Part shown: one piece after another, positions 1 to 8,585 of the stretch | How positions within the stretch are numbered: the first letter of the stretch is position 1 | Layout: each line of letters starts with the position of its first letter | NCBI RefSeq assembly: GCF_039908645.1 | Contig: NZ_CP150917.1 | Span: 4,785,501-4,849,500, forward strand | Reading direction: 5' to 3' | From: Pseudomonas helvetica | GTDB taxonomy: Bacteria > Pseudomonadota > Gammaproteobacteria > Pseudomonadales > Pseudomonadaceae | DNA length: 64,000 nt | Translations under genes and position numbers: made by a program | Notes under the pieces: generated by a model | What the model was told of the DNA's origin: nothing | Database searches by the model: none | The model's input: the letters and a program-made list of their open reading frames with translations, nothing else

Positions 1-279
1 TTGCCACATGCGCATCATATTGTAGGCGAGGTCATCCTTAACCGCCCGCTTGTACTTTTCCTTCTGGCTCATCACCTGCTTGCGCTTCAAGTTTTCCATG
101 TCCCGCACGCATACGCCGGTACGCAGGGACACTTCTAGAATGGGAAGGTCAGGGAAACCCGTTTCCACGCGATGGCCGAACAGACGACCGTTGCGCAGCA
201 CTTGCCAGTCTTCTGGCACTTTGGGCATCCAAGGCAGGCCCGATTCTCTGTATCTCGGGTAGGAACTCGCCATCACCAT
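1..279 (-). CDS. hsdS: Type I restriction specificity subunit HsdS, N-terminal part
   Basis: Specificity subunit that would direct the HsdM methylase and HsdR nuclease to a bipartite DNA target. Only the first 93 codons lie in the window and the frame is still open at base 1. The N-terminus has the usual HsdS opening, with a Y-R-x-S-G-x-x-W-x-x-x-x-P-x-x-W pattern in the first 27 residues, which marks the start of the first target-recognition domain. The start codon overlaps the hsdM stop in TAATG, so the two are translationally coupled; a second ATG lies two codons further in. The target sequence cannot be read from this fragment. hsdR is expected beyond the left edge. Confidence 0.85.
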   Translation of the reverse strand, partial: MVMASSYPRYRESGLPWMPKVPEDWQVLRNGRLFGHRVETGFPDLPILEVSLRTGVCVRDMENLKRKQVMSQKEKYKRAVKDDLAYNMMRMWQ

Positions 280-2654
280 TACGCGCCTCCCACAATCTTG
301 TGCAGTAAGCCCTCTGTCTGCTGCTCTAGCTTGAGGATGTCAGCGCGAATCTGATCCAGCGTGCGCAGCGGGATCGGCTCATAAAAGTAGCGGGCAAACG
401 AAATTTCATAGCCGATCTGAGTCTTGTCCATCGCAATCCAGGCATCAGGTGCGTGCGGTAGCACCTCCCGCGCGAAGAACGCACCGATGCCGCCTAGCTC
501 CTTGAGAGGCACCTGCTCGGTATCGCGCAAGTCGGTGTCGGACTCGTATTCGACAACCTCGCGGTACTTGTCTTCCCCTACCAGGTAACGGCCATCATTA
601 TTCGCCACAACGACATCAGTAGCTTTTAGTTTTGTGCGTCTGGCAATAACAGGAGGTGCGGTTTCGTCTCGCCAGCTCACAGCCTTGTAAATAGCTTTTT
701 TCTCAGGCGCGCCCAGCTTCTTGCTGTGCGCTTTCATTACGGCTTCGAAGCGGGTGCGGAACTCGTTGTGATCATCGAATACGGCCTGCCCGATTTCGTT
801 TTGCGCCAGCAAGGCCAGCTCGATTAGCCCCTTGTCACGCAACCAGGTCGCCGAGTCGAGCAATTTCTTGCGGCGCTTTGACGGTACAGCCTTCTTGGCT
901 ACTTTGCTTTCACTGTCATCATCTTCGCTGTCGTCGTCTTCTTCGTTTTCGTCTTCTCCTTTCAACCACGCCTCGATGGCTGGCTTGAGCTTGCCGAATT
1001 CGGTGTAAAGTTTGTCGCCATGCGTGGTGTAGATTTCGGCGCGAAGGGCTTCATCACCCGATGCAAAGCGCAGGGTTTCTATGCTGTCTGAACGGAGTTG
1101 GCTCTTGAGGCGCAGCGGGCGTTCAACCGTGATCTTCCAGTAGCCGAAGTCGGTATTGTCAAACCACCTGCAATCCGGGGTGTCCTGAGGCTCGCCGAGA
1201 TACAAGCCCAGGATGCGCTGGATGTCGGTATTGGAGAGTTCGCAATTCTTCTTGCCAAGATTGCGGCGCAGCGGCTCGAACCACTTGCTGGCGTCAATCA
1301 GCTGCACACGGCCCTTACGATGCTCGGTTTTCTTGTTGGCCAACACCCAGATATAGGTGGCGATGCCAGTGTTGTAGAAAATGTTGAGGGGTAGCGCGAT
1401 GATGGCTTCCAGCCAATCTTTTTCCAGCATCCAGCGGCGGATATTGCTTTCGCCCTGACCTGCATCGCCCGTGAACAGTGCAGACCCATTGTGGACAAGG
1501 GCGATACGGCTGCCCAATGGCGTGTTGTGCTTCATCTTCTGTAGCTTGTTCACCAAGAACATGAGCTGGCCGTCGCTCGATCGGGTGATGAGCTTGAACT
1601 CAGGATCTCCGCTATGGTTGACGATGAAGCGCGGGTCGTTGAATTCCTTCTTGCCACCCATCCGCTCTAGGTCAGTCTTCCAACTCTTGCCATACGGCGG
1701 GTTGGAGATCATGAAGTCGAACTCGCGACTGCGGAACTGGTCGGCGGACAGGGTGGATTTGTCCGCGCCACCGACGATGTTCTCGGCCTCTGCGCCCTCA
1801 CCTTTCAGAAGCAAGTCGGCCTTGCAGATAGCGTAGGTTTCGTCGCTGATTTCCTGACCAAATAGGTGAATAGACACTTCCTTGCCGTATTCCTCTGCCA
1901 GCTCCTGCAAAGCTTCTTCGGCAACGGTCAACATACCGCCTGTACCGCAGCTGCCATCGTAAAGTGAGTAGGTGCTGGATTCGATATGGTCGGCCACCGG
2001 CAGAAACAGCAGCTTCGCCATGAGTTGCACCACGTCGCGTGGTGTGTAGTGCTCACCGGCTTCAAGATTGTTGTCTTCGTTGAAGCGGCGGATCAACTCC
2101 TCAAACACAGTACCCATGCCGTGGTTGTCCAACGCCGGGAGCTTGAAGCGCCCATCAGCATCTTTGACTGGTAATGGCGAAAGGTTGACCTCGGGATCAA
2201 GGAAGTCCTCGATCAAATAGCCGAGCACGTGAGAGTCCACGAGCTTTTGGATCTGATTGCGGAAGTTGAACTTGGCGAGGATCTCCTGCACGTTGGGCGA
2301 GAACCCGTCCAGGTAATCGATGAAGTCATCGCGAAGCCGCTGCCCTGCCGCGCTAGCTTTCAACTTGGCCAGCGTGAACTCGGAGACGTTGTAGAAAGCC
2401 TGCCCGGCTGCCATGCGCAGCGCGCCGTCTTGCTCGGCGACGTTGTGGATGTCGAGGAATTTCTTTTGCTTAAGAACTGCGTCCTTGGTGAAAGCCAGCA
2501 CGGCATCTAGTCGCCGCAGTACTGTGAATGGGAGGATGACGTCGCGATATTTGCCGCGCACGTACACATCGCGCAGTCGATCATCGGCGATATTCCAGAT
2601 GAAGTCGGAAATCCATTTGACTTGGCTTTGGTCTTGAATTTTTGCGGGGCTCAT
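279..2654 (-). CDS. hsdM: Type I restriction-modification N6-adenine methyltransferase HsdM
   Basis: Modification subunit that methylates adenine in the target set by HsdS. The 791-residue protein has an HsdM-type N-terminal helical domain (about 10-150), the G-E-H-Y-T-P-R pattern (200-206), the SAM-binding motif I D-G-S-C-G-T-G-G (233-240) and the catalytic N-P-P-Y motif (318-321). It is longer than the common ~500-residue HsdM because of a C-terminal extension. That extension contains a strongly acidic linker of D, E and S residues near 570-600 and then a Lys/Arg-rich stretch. It is the first gene of an hsdM-hsdS operon. The function is well supported; the role of the long C-terminal part is unknown. 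Confidence 0.95.
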   Translation of the reverse strand: MSPAKIQDQSQVKWISDFIWNIADDRLRDVYVRGKYRDVILPFTVLRRLDAVLAFTKDAVLKQKKFLDIHNVAEQDGALRMAAGQAFYNVSEFTLAKLKASAAGQRLRDDFIDYLDGFSPNVQEILAKFNFRNQIQKLVDSHVLGYLIEDFLDPEVNLSPLPVKDADGRFKLPALDNHGMGTVFEELIRRFNEDNNLEAGEHYTPRDVVQLMAKLLFLPVADHIESSTYSLYDGSCGTGGMLTVAEEALQELAEEYGKEVSIHLFGQEISDETYAICKADLLLKGEGAEAENIVGGADKSTLSADQFRSREFDFMISNPPYGKSWKTDLERMGGKKEFNDPRFIVNHSGDPEFKLITRSSDGQLMFLVNKLQKMKHNTPLGSRIALVHNGSALFTGDAGQGESNIRRWMLEKDWLEAIIALPLNIFYNTGIATYIWVLANKKTEHRKGRVQLIDASKWFEPLRRNLGKKNCELSNTDIQRILGLYLGEPQDTPDCRWFDNTDFGYWKITVERPLRLKSQLRSDSIETLRFASGDEALRAEIYTTHGDKLYTEFGKLKPAIEAWLKGEDENEEDDDSEDDDSESKVAKKAVPSKRRKKLLDSATWLRDKGLIELALLAQNEIGQAVFDDHNEFRTRFEAVMKAHSKKLGAPEKKAIYKAVSWRDETAPPVIARRTKLKATDVVVANNDGRYLVGEDKYREVVEYESDTDLRDTEQVPLKELGGIGAFFAREVLPHAPDAWIAMDKTQIGYEISFARYFYEPIPLRTLDQIRADILKLEQQTEGLLHKIVGGA

Positions 2655-2971
2655 GGGTAGGCCTTAATGCGTGACTAACAGCTTTCGGTCGGCAGTATAG
2701 GCTTTTCGAGAGCTATTTAACTTATTGATGTGGTGTGCCTATCGGGGCTGGGATAGTCCATTCCCTTACGGCCTGATAGAGGGCGCATATTCCGTTGCAG
2801 TGAGGAAGTCAGTTGGGCTCAGTAGCCTCTTCTGAAGGGAAGTTTGACCATTTTCTGGATTGACGTACACCCGTACCTAACATTGATGTTAACTATCGAT
2901 ATGAGACAAAGCCATATCGACGTAGTGGTGATGGATTGACAGCCACTACAACCAGTGAAGGGGGGCGATTT
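2655..2971. promoter_or_regulatory. Intergenic region between divergent hsdM and DUF3644 genes
   Basis: These 317 bases hold no convincing gene. They must carry the start signals of both hsdM (leftward) and the DUF3644 gene (rightward). A TTGACG hexamer at 2860-2865 is a possible -35 for the rightward gene, but no good -10 follows at the right distance, so no promoter is claimed. A G-rich Shine-Dalgarno stretch lies just before the ATG at 2972. Confidence 0.35.
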
Positions 2972-4018
2972 ATGAAGCTGGTTCGAGACTCACGCACCTT
3001 AAAAACCAAGGCACTTAGTTCTCTTCGTACAGGGATGCAGGCGTTCAATAGCTTCGATGACGATGGGCGTATCACTACGGTGCTGCTGCATCTCCAACAT
3101 GCCTGTGAGATGTTGCTAAAGGCCGTATTGGTGCAGAACCAGGCCAAAGTCTTCGACAAAGAGGCGGGGCGCTCGATCACCTTTGAGAAGTGCCTCGGGC
3201 TCTGTACAGCACACTTTGGCCTGACAGCAGAGGAAGCGGGCGTTATGCGCGCTGTTGACAGCCTGCGCGATGCGGCCCAGCACTGGATCATTTTGGTTGC
3301 GGAGGATCTGCTCTATCTCAATACGCGAGCACTGATCACGGCTTTTGATGCCTATCTTCAGCGAGCCTTGCAGGATGCCCTGATTGAGCATATCCCGGCT
3401 CGGGTTCTGCCGGTCTCGACTATGCCTCCGGGTGATTTCGAGTTCCTGGTAGATCGGGAATATCGTTTGATCCGAGAGTTGCTGGAGCCTGGGCGTCGAC
3501 ATCGGGATGAAGCCCGTGCGCGGATTCGTTCCCTGCTTGCGATGGAATCGATTGCCGTGGAAGAGGTGGTCATATCTGAGCGTGACATCGACCGTATCGA
3601 GAAGGCCGTGCGTGCAGGGCATGACCTCCTTGAGGTCTTTCCCCGTCTGTCTACGGTGGGTACGCACACGGATGGTGAGGGAGTGAACCTGGTCGTTCAT
3701 TTCACCAAGAAGGAGGGTGCACCTGTCCGTTATATTGGAGGGGATGACCCTGCCGACGCAGCGGCGGTTCGCGAGCTAGATCTTCAGAAGAAGTTCTATC
3801 TCGGGGCAGCAGACCTGGCTCAGAAGCTTGGGCTAACCCAGCCTAAGGCGCGGGCGCTACGAGCGCATCTGGGGATAGACGCGGATGTGACCTGCCGCCA
3901 CGTCTTCGAGTTCGGATCGACGAAAATTCCGCGCTTTTCGGATAATGCTTTCCGTCGTATGCGCGAAGCTTTGGACGATCTCGATATTGAGGAGCTTTGG
4001 CGGGCACGTGAGCGGTAG
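2972..4018 (+). CDS. DUF3644 domain protein, probable defence accessory
   Basis: A 348-residue protein of unknown biochemical role. The first ~150 residues match my memory of the DUF3644 family: a helical region with an L-R-T-G-x-x-A-F-N-S start, an H-A-C-E-M-L-L-K-A stretch and an R-D-x-x-Q-H motif around 115-120. The ATG at 2972 is preferred over the upstream ATG at 2936 because it follows a strong purine-rich ribosome site and the extra 12 residues look unstructured. The C-terminal ~100 residues may form a small DNA-binding fold, since L-G-L-T-Q-P-K-A-R-A-L-R-A-H-L resembles a helix-turn-helix. The gene is divergent from hsdM and next to other nuclease genes. A defence role is inferred from context only. 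Confidence 0.7.
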   Translation: MKLVRDSRTLKTKALSSLRTGMQAFNSFDDDGRITTVLLHLQHACEMLLKAVLVQNQAKVFDKEAGRSITFEKCLGLCTAHFGLTAEEAGVMRAVDSLRDAAQHWIILVAEDLLYLNTRALITAFDAYLQRALQDALIEHIPARVLPVSTMPPGDFEFLVDREYRLIRELLEPGRRHRDEARARIRSLLAMESIAVEEVVISERDIDRIEKAVRAGHDLLEVFPRLSTVGTHTDGEGVNLVVHFTKKEGAPVRYIGGDDPADAAAVRELDLQKKFYLGAADLAQKLGLTQPKARALRAHLGIDADVTCRHVFEFGSTKIPRFSDNAFRRMREALDDLDIEELWRARER

Positions 4019-4028
4019 CGCAGCTGGC

Positions 4029-4298
4029 TCAACGCTCGACCGTCAAGGGCTTTATAATCCCTACCCCTTCGCAAAACCGCCCTACTGCTGTCAGCGAGCG
4101 CCACAGTCAAACCAGATCCCGCAGCGAGCGTACCGGCAGCCATTTCACCCCAAGGTGTAACTCCAGGCGCCAGGCCTCGCCTTCTCGCAACACGCGAAAC
4201 TCCTGCGCCGTGCCGGTCTCGACCAGCGCCTGCAACGTCTCCTGCTTGACCGCTCCTTTCAATTCCCCTGCTCTCCCACTCAGCCAGTTCCATGGCAT
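4029..4298 (-). pseudogene. Remnant of a small partition-associated-type protein, in-frame stop
   Basis: Leftward frame from an ATG at 4298 reads 63 codons to a TGA at 4107-4109, then continues in frame for 25 more sense codons to a second TGA at 4029-4031. The downstream part (L-W-R-S-L-T-A-V-G-R-F-C-E) fits naturally onto the upstream part, and the stop is one C-to-T change from a CGA arginine codon. The pattern W-R-L-E-x-x-x-G-x-x-W-L-P-V-R-S resembles small ParC-like proteins I associate with plasmid or ICE partition loci. That family name is from memory and tentative. The shorter 63-residue product could still be made. Confidence 0.5.
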
Positions 4299-4352
4299 TT
4301 GGTATAGCGCAGAGTGTTATTCCGGTAGCCGCAGCGCATCGAGCGATCACTG

Positions 4353-4367
4353 CCCCCCCCCCCCCCC
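4353..4367 (+). repeat. Homopolymeric C(15) tract
   Basis: Fifteen consecutive C residues on the + strand, about 165 bases before the DUF262/DUF1524 gene and 55 bases upstream of the remnant gene on the other strand. Tracts of this length are prone to slipped-strand length change, and also to sequencing error. It sits outside any intact reading frame, so any effect would be on promoter spacing. Confidence 0.9.
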
Positions 4368-4531
4368 GCTTCGGGTGTGGGGCCTGATTGACCATAACGT
4401 CCAATTACGTGCAGTCCGCATTCCTCCCGACCGCTCAGCGGACTGGCCGCCAATCCACCGGTCAGCATGTGTGCCAAGTGACACCATAGGAATCACACGC
4501 CAGAATGCGGCGACTACCAAAAGGGGAGGCC

Positions 4532-6421
4532 ATGAAATCCGAAACACTCACCGTGCGCCAAATTTTCCAAGACCGGCGCCAATACTGTGTTCCCTTCTAC
4601 CAGCGAGCATATGTGTGGACTCAGCGGAACCAATGGGCCGCCCTGTGGCAGGACATTCAAGAGAAAGCCAATGCCCGCGTGCTGGGAATGAACATCACGC
4701 CGCATTTTTTGGGTGCCGTTGTCCTGGAGCCTCAAGCTAAACATGGGCTGATGGGGGTCGACACCTTGCACATCATCGACGGCCAACAACGCTTGACGAC
4801 GCTCCAATACATTCTGGCCTCCCTGCTGCTCGCCCTGCGCGCAACCGACATGCAAGTTTTTGAGCCAAGCGTCATCGCCTGCATGCAAAACACCAACGAA
4901 GAAACCATGCGCAATCCGCAGATGGAGCGCTTCAAGCTGTGGCCCACATTTCGGGATCGCCCACACTTCGAAAAGAGCCTAGCAATCAAGCGCCTAGAAG
5001 ATTTCCGCGAAGAGTTTTCAGCGCACTTCACTCAGCATGGCACCCTGCGTAAACACTATGATCATCCGCCATCACTGGCTGCCATCTGGTTCTTTACCAC
5101 GGAGTTCAGCCAGTGGATCCGTTCTGGAGACGGTCAAGAACCGAGTTACGCCGAAGCACTCATCATGGCAGTCCTGCAAGATCTAAAACTGGTCAGCATT
5201 TCACTGGAAGCCGAGGACGACGCCCAGGTTATCTTTGAGACCCTCAACGGCCGAGGGGCCGAATTGCACGCGACCGATTTAATCCGCAACTATATCTTCA
5301 TGCGTGCAGATCACGACGGCGTGGATGCAGGGGCGCTCTACAACACTCAATGGTTGCCCTTCGAATCAGACTACTGGTCGACCAAACAGCGACGCGGCCG
5401 CATCAATAAGCCACGGCTGGAATGGTTGATTCACTCGACCCTTCAGGCCGAGATGGGTAGCGAGATTGACCTGTCCCGTTTGTACAACGAATACAGACGT
5501 TACGCTGCCGCTAGCACTCCACCCAAAACGGCAGATCGGCAGCTGGTGACCTTAAACCAATATGCTGAGCACTATCGCGATTTGATAGGCATGTCAGGCT
5601 CTTCACCTATCGCTCGTCTAGGCTGCCGAATTGCTGCCTATGATGTCACCACGCTACACCCACTGACTTTGCTAATTTCAATAGCTGAGATCACCGATTC
5701 AGAAAAGACACGAATGTTCAATGACCTAGTGTCCTACGTTGTGCGCCGGGCGGTATGCGGCCTTACCCCGAAGAACTACAACAACGTGTTTTTGGCTGTT
5801 CTACGTCATTTGACGAAGGCGGGCATATCGAGCGAGGAGCTAAGAAATTACCTTTGTACACTCAAAGGAGATGCTTCCCGCTGGCCCGAAAACTCAGAAT
5901 TTCGCAATGCGTGCATCTGCTCCCCACTTTACCCCGGCCGACTTGATGCGGCCAAAACGCGCTCGTTACTGACCGAGCTAGAGGGAGCGTTACGACTATC
6001 TGTCAAGAGTGAGGAGCCCGGGCTCCCTGATCTATCAAACCTCGATATCGATCACATAATGCCACGAAGCTGGCACTCCAACTGGCCCCTAAATGACGGC
6101 AGTACAGCTGCGAATAACGATGAAGCAGATATTGAAATTATCTTGCGCTCTGGAGGCTCACTGAGCCTCAGGCAGCAACTTATTCGTGAGCGTTACGACA
6201 CTATTCCAACCTTGGGCAACCTAACCCTACTGAATCTGAGTGTGAATCGGTCAGCGCAACACTGCGACTTTCTAGTTAAGCGTGACAAGCTAATTGCGAA
6301 CACGAGCCTTCGTCTCAACATCCCGTTGATTGCGAAACTGAAGTGGGACGAACTAGAAATTTCAGCGCGAGGCGAATTGCTCGCCGATGTTGCACTGAGG
6401 ATTTGGCCGAAAGATGAATGA
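4532..6421 (+). CDS. DUF262/DUF1524 (GmrSD-like) nuclease
   Basis: A 629-residue single-chain protein with the layout of GmrSD-type, modification-dependent restriction enzymes. The N-terminal DUF262 domain has the F-Y-Q-R-x-Y-V-W motif (22-29) and the NTP-binding signature D-G-Q-Q-R-L-T-T (83-90). A C-terminal DUF1524 domain carries the HNH-type centre D-I-D-H-I-M-P-R (near 503-510), followed by a G-N-L-T-L-L segment. Such enzymes use NTP hydrolysis to control cleavage of modified phage DNA; that is family knowledge, and the substrate here is unknown. The ATG at 4532 follows AAAAGGGGAGGCC, a good ribosome site, and is preferred to the ATG at 4505. It sits alone between an hsdMS locus and an HNH nuclease. 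Confidence 0.88.
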   Translation: MKSETLTVRQIFQDRRQYCVPFYQRAYVWTQRNQWAALWQDIQEKANARVLGMNITPHFLGAVVLEPQAKHGLMGVDTLHIIDGQQRLTTLQYILASLLLALRATDMQVFEPSVIACMQNTNEETMRNPQMERFKLWPTFRDRPHFEKSLAIKRLEDFREEFSAHFTQHGTLRKHYDHPPSLAAIWFFTTEFSQWIRSGDGQEPSYAEALIMAVLQDLKLVSISLEAEDDAQVIFETLNGRGAELHATDLIRNYIFMRADHDGVDAGALYNTQWLPFESDYWSTKQRRGRINKPRLEWLIHSTLQAEMGSEIDLSRLYNEYRRYAAASTPPKTADRQLVTLNQYAEHYRDLIGMSGSSPIARLGCRIAAYDVTTLHPLTLLISIAEITDSEKTRMFNDLVSYVVRRAVCGLTPKNYNNVFLAVLRHLTKAGISSEELRNYLCTLKGDASRWPENSEFRNACICSPLYPGRLDAAKTRSLLTELEGALRLSVKSEEPGLPDLSNLDIDHIMPRSWHSNWPLNDGSTAANNDEADIEIILRSGGSLSLRQQLIRERYDTIPTLGNLTLLNLSVNRSAQHCDFLVKRDKLIANTSLRLNIPLIAKLKWDELEISARGELLADVALRIWPKDE

Positions 6422-6511
6422 CTTCTAGCTAGAAATTCAGACTTTATTGAGACTCCACGGGCGCTTGCCGCGATTTACCGCTCTGTATCTGAACCGGTAG
6501 ATCGAAAAACC

Positions 6512-6541
6512 AAAAAGCCCTGATTTGATCAGGGCTTTTTT
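6512..6541 (+). terminator. Intrinsic terminator
   Basis: Arms AAAAAGCCCTGA and TCAGGGCTTTTTT around a short TTGA loop with a T run. It lies 90 bases after the DUF262/DUF1524 stop and probably ends that transcript. Confidence 0.85.
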
Positions 6542-6803
6542 ATTGCCCACAGAAAACACTTAATTCCTACACAAAGTAGGGAGCATGCCGCATGGATGCT
6601 CAGCGATAGCACTTCTAAACTCCATGACAGGTGCCTAAGAAACACCCAACGTAGAAAGCAAGCCCATCACACAGACTTGAAAATGATAGCCCCTGGGTGC
6701 TCGTCATTTGATATCGGTGGAAGGCCTAGCTCGTTGGGATTTCTTAAGCCCGCTCTACGTTGGGTTCTGGCCCTGCCCAATTCATACGTAGAGGTCACGG
6801 AAT
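6542..6803. other. Intergenic region before the BRO-type gene
   Basis: No convincing gene. It contains a distant inverted pair CCCAACGTAG (about 6646) and CTACGTTGGG (about 6756), roughly 100 bases apart, in moderately AT-rich sequence. The pair could be the ends of a small decayed element or chance. No tRNA cloverleaf or attachment-site duplication was seen. Confidence 0.3.
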
Positions 6804-7352
6804 ATGACGACTCGAGTCTTACCCCATGTTTTTCCCTCGTTAACAGATGACGTAGCGGAGCCCATCACCTCCACCCTCTTCACCCGCCACAACATCCACC
6901 TCCATGCCCTGCTCTTGGAAAACCAAGCCTGGTTTTACGCACGCGATATTGGGCGGTTGATGGGCAAATACCTGGACGAACGCATGTCCCGAAAGCTCGA
7001 TGCGGATCAACGGCGAATGCTGCTTGTGCAAGCCCATGGCACTGCAGAAGAGCGGTTGATGCTCAGTGAGTCCGGTGTGTATGCGTTGCTGGTCTATCAC
7101 TATTGCCCGGAGTACCGTTCGCTACGCGAATGGCTGACCCATCAGGTGGTGCCGACGTTAAGGGATGCGCGGCCGTTGCGGGCGGTGGAGCGGCCGACGT
7201 TAAGCGTGTTGGATTGGCCGCAGATGCAGTTGAGTCTGTTGCATTGGCAGGATGAACCGTGGATTCGGTTGCGGGATATGCCTTGCATCCTACTGACTCA
7301 GCAGCAAACGTCTTGGTGGCGGAAGGCTTCGCGGGTGTTCAAAGTTTTTTAG
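6804..7352 (+). CDS. BRO-family (phage antirepressor-like) protein
   Basis: A 182-residue protein with an N-terminal BRO domain (about 20-115). It has the pattern W-F-Y-A-R-D-I-G-R-L-M-G followed by L-S-E-S-G-V-Y-A-L-L and R-E-W-L-T-H-Q-V-V-P-T-L-R, the standard succession in BRO/antirepressor proteins. The C-terminal ~60 residues have no recognisable domain. BRO proteins bind DNA and are typical of phages and mobile elements; many Pseudomonas genomes carry stand-alone copies. A GAGG site 11 bases upstream supports the start. No other phage genes lie nearby, so this is best read as accessory DNA, not a prophage. Confidence 0.8.
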   Translation: MTTRVLPHVFPSLTDDVAEPITSTLFTRHNIHLHALLLENQAWFYARDIGRLMGKYLDERMSRKLDADQRRMLLVQAHGTAEERLMLSESGVYALLVYHYCPEYRSLREWLTHQVVPTLRDARPLRAVERPTLSVLDWPQMQLSLLHWQDEPWIRLRDMPCILLTQQQTSWWRKASRVFKVF

Positions 7353-7459
7353 TCGACCATCGACGTGATGCTTGTGGGATTTCCTTAGTCAATTTGAGAG
7401 TTACTTCGGATCATGCCGTAGGAAATTTCGTAGACGCCGTAATGGCCACTCAGTATCGT

Positions 7460-7480
7460 CCGAGGGTTTTCAACCCTCGG
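7460..7480 (+). promoter_or_regulatory. Hairpin immediately before the HNH gene
   Basis: Perfect 8-base inverted repeat, CCGAGGGT and ACCCTCGG, with a 5-base TTTCA loop. It ends 7 bases before the HNH start codon and occupies the place of the ribosome site. It has no T run, so it is not an ordinary terminator; an operator or translation-control role is possible. Confidence 0.5.
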
Positions 7481-7487
7481 CGATTGT

Positions 7488-8207
7488 ATGGACACTGGAA
7501 AGAAACAACCTGGTTGGACTGACGAGGAGCTAACAGCCTCGGTCGATGCCTACCTTAAAATTCTCGCACTCGAAGATGATGGGCAAACCATCAACAAATC
7601 GCTCGAACACCAAATTTTGCAGAACGGTGCACTGATCAACCGCAGTACCAAAGCCGTTGATTATCGGCTGCAGAACATATCGTTTTTGTTTGTTGAGCTT
7701 GGCCTGAAACCTACTAATTGCTACCCATCCAAGCCAAATATCGGCTCAGGGATTGCCGCACGCGTTGAAAAGATTCTTGCTTCAAAAGGCTTAATCAACC
7801 TCGATGACTATTTGCCTACAGATGACGAAGAGACCCTGAACCGTCGTACTGCAAAGCTTCGAGAACAAAACCTCATAGGCGAGCCAGAAGGCATTGAGAA
7901 GCCAAAAAAGATGGTGAGCACTACCACCTCGTATGCGCGCTCCCCTCGGATAAAAGCGTGGATTTTGGATAACGCAAAAGGCATTTGTGAAGGCTGCGAC
8001 CAGCCAGGGCCATTCGTACAGACAGACGGAACTCGCTTTCTTGAAGTCCACCATGTAAAGCATTTGGCCAATCGAGGATCGGATCGTCGGAGTAATGCCG
8101 TTGCTCTTTGCCCTAATTGCCATAAGCGTTGCCACCACTCCGCCGAGAAGGATGACTTCACCTCGATGCTGTACGACAAAGTGAATCGGTTAAAGCGGGA
8201 GGACTGA
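7488..8207 (+). CDS. HNH endonuclease, McrA-like
   Basis: A 239-residue protein with a C-terminal HNH/zinc nuclease domain: C-E-G-C near 167-170, the L-E-V-H-H-V core near 184-189, and N-A-V-A-L-C-P-N-C-H near 202-211, so two Cys pairs bind the structural metal. The N-terminal 150 residues are helical and start with a W-T-D-E-E-L-x-x-x-V-x-A-Y motif that I recall from McrA-like proteins. Such enzymes often restrict methylated or otherwise modified DNA; the substrate here is not known. No Shine-Dalgarno site is visible because a hairpin fills that place. Isolated + strand gene at the right edge of the defence-type island. Confidence 0.85.
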   Translation: MDTGKKQPGWTDEELTASVDAYLKILALEDDGQTINKSLEHQILQNGALINRSTKAVDYRLQNISFLFVELGLKPTNCYPSKPNIGSGIAARVEKILASKGLINLDDYLPTDDEETLNRRTAKLREQNLIGEPEGIEKPKKMVSTTTSYARSPRIKAWILDNAKGICEGCDQPGPFVQTDGTRFLEVHHVKHLANRGSDRRSNAVALCPNCHKRCHHSAEKDDFTSMLYDKVNRLKRED

Positions 8208-8585
8208 TCCAAGTAACTGGGCTAAACACTATCCGTGGCGAGGGAGCTTGCTCCCGTTCGACTACGTAGTAGTCGCCAACCGAATAACGCGCTATGCCTG
8301 ACGCACCGCGTTTTCCTGTTTTAGGGTCGCTGCGCGCCCCAGCGGGAGCAAGCTCCCTCGCCACAAATCGGTGCTTAGGTTGGTAACTGAGTTGAATGGA
8401 ACTCCGCCCAGTCAGGCTTCCATAGGTTTAGTGCAGTGATGAAAACAGTGAGTGCAGTCCGCGAAGCGGCCCTGAATCCAAATATCGCGGACGTTCAGGT
8501 AGAACGCATTTGCAGGTTTTGCGGCTGCTACGCAGCCGAACGGGGGCAAGCCCCCTCGCCACAGTAGTGCTCACCAGATTCAGCG
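8208..8585. repeat. REPIN: REP pair plus an extra REP
   Basis: This gene-free stretch holds two perfect 22-base inverted arms at 8235-8256 and 8343-8364 (GTGGCGAGGGAGCTTGCTCCCG and its complement), 86 bases apart. A third, single REP of the same type lies at 8521-8564 (GGGGGCAAGCCCCCTCGCCAC). These are non-autonomous elements mobilised by RAYT transposases in Pseudomonas. The remaining sequence shows no gene. Confidence 0.85.

Noticed and set aside
2855..2890. Sigma-70 promoter with TTGACG at 2860
   Set aside because: No acceptable -10 hexamer at 16-18 bases, so only the -35-like hexamer is mentioned.
6804..8207. Prophage or prophage remnant
   Set aside because: Only a BRO-type gene and an HNH gene; no integrase, structural or lysis genes, no attachment repeats.
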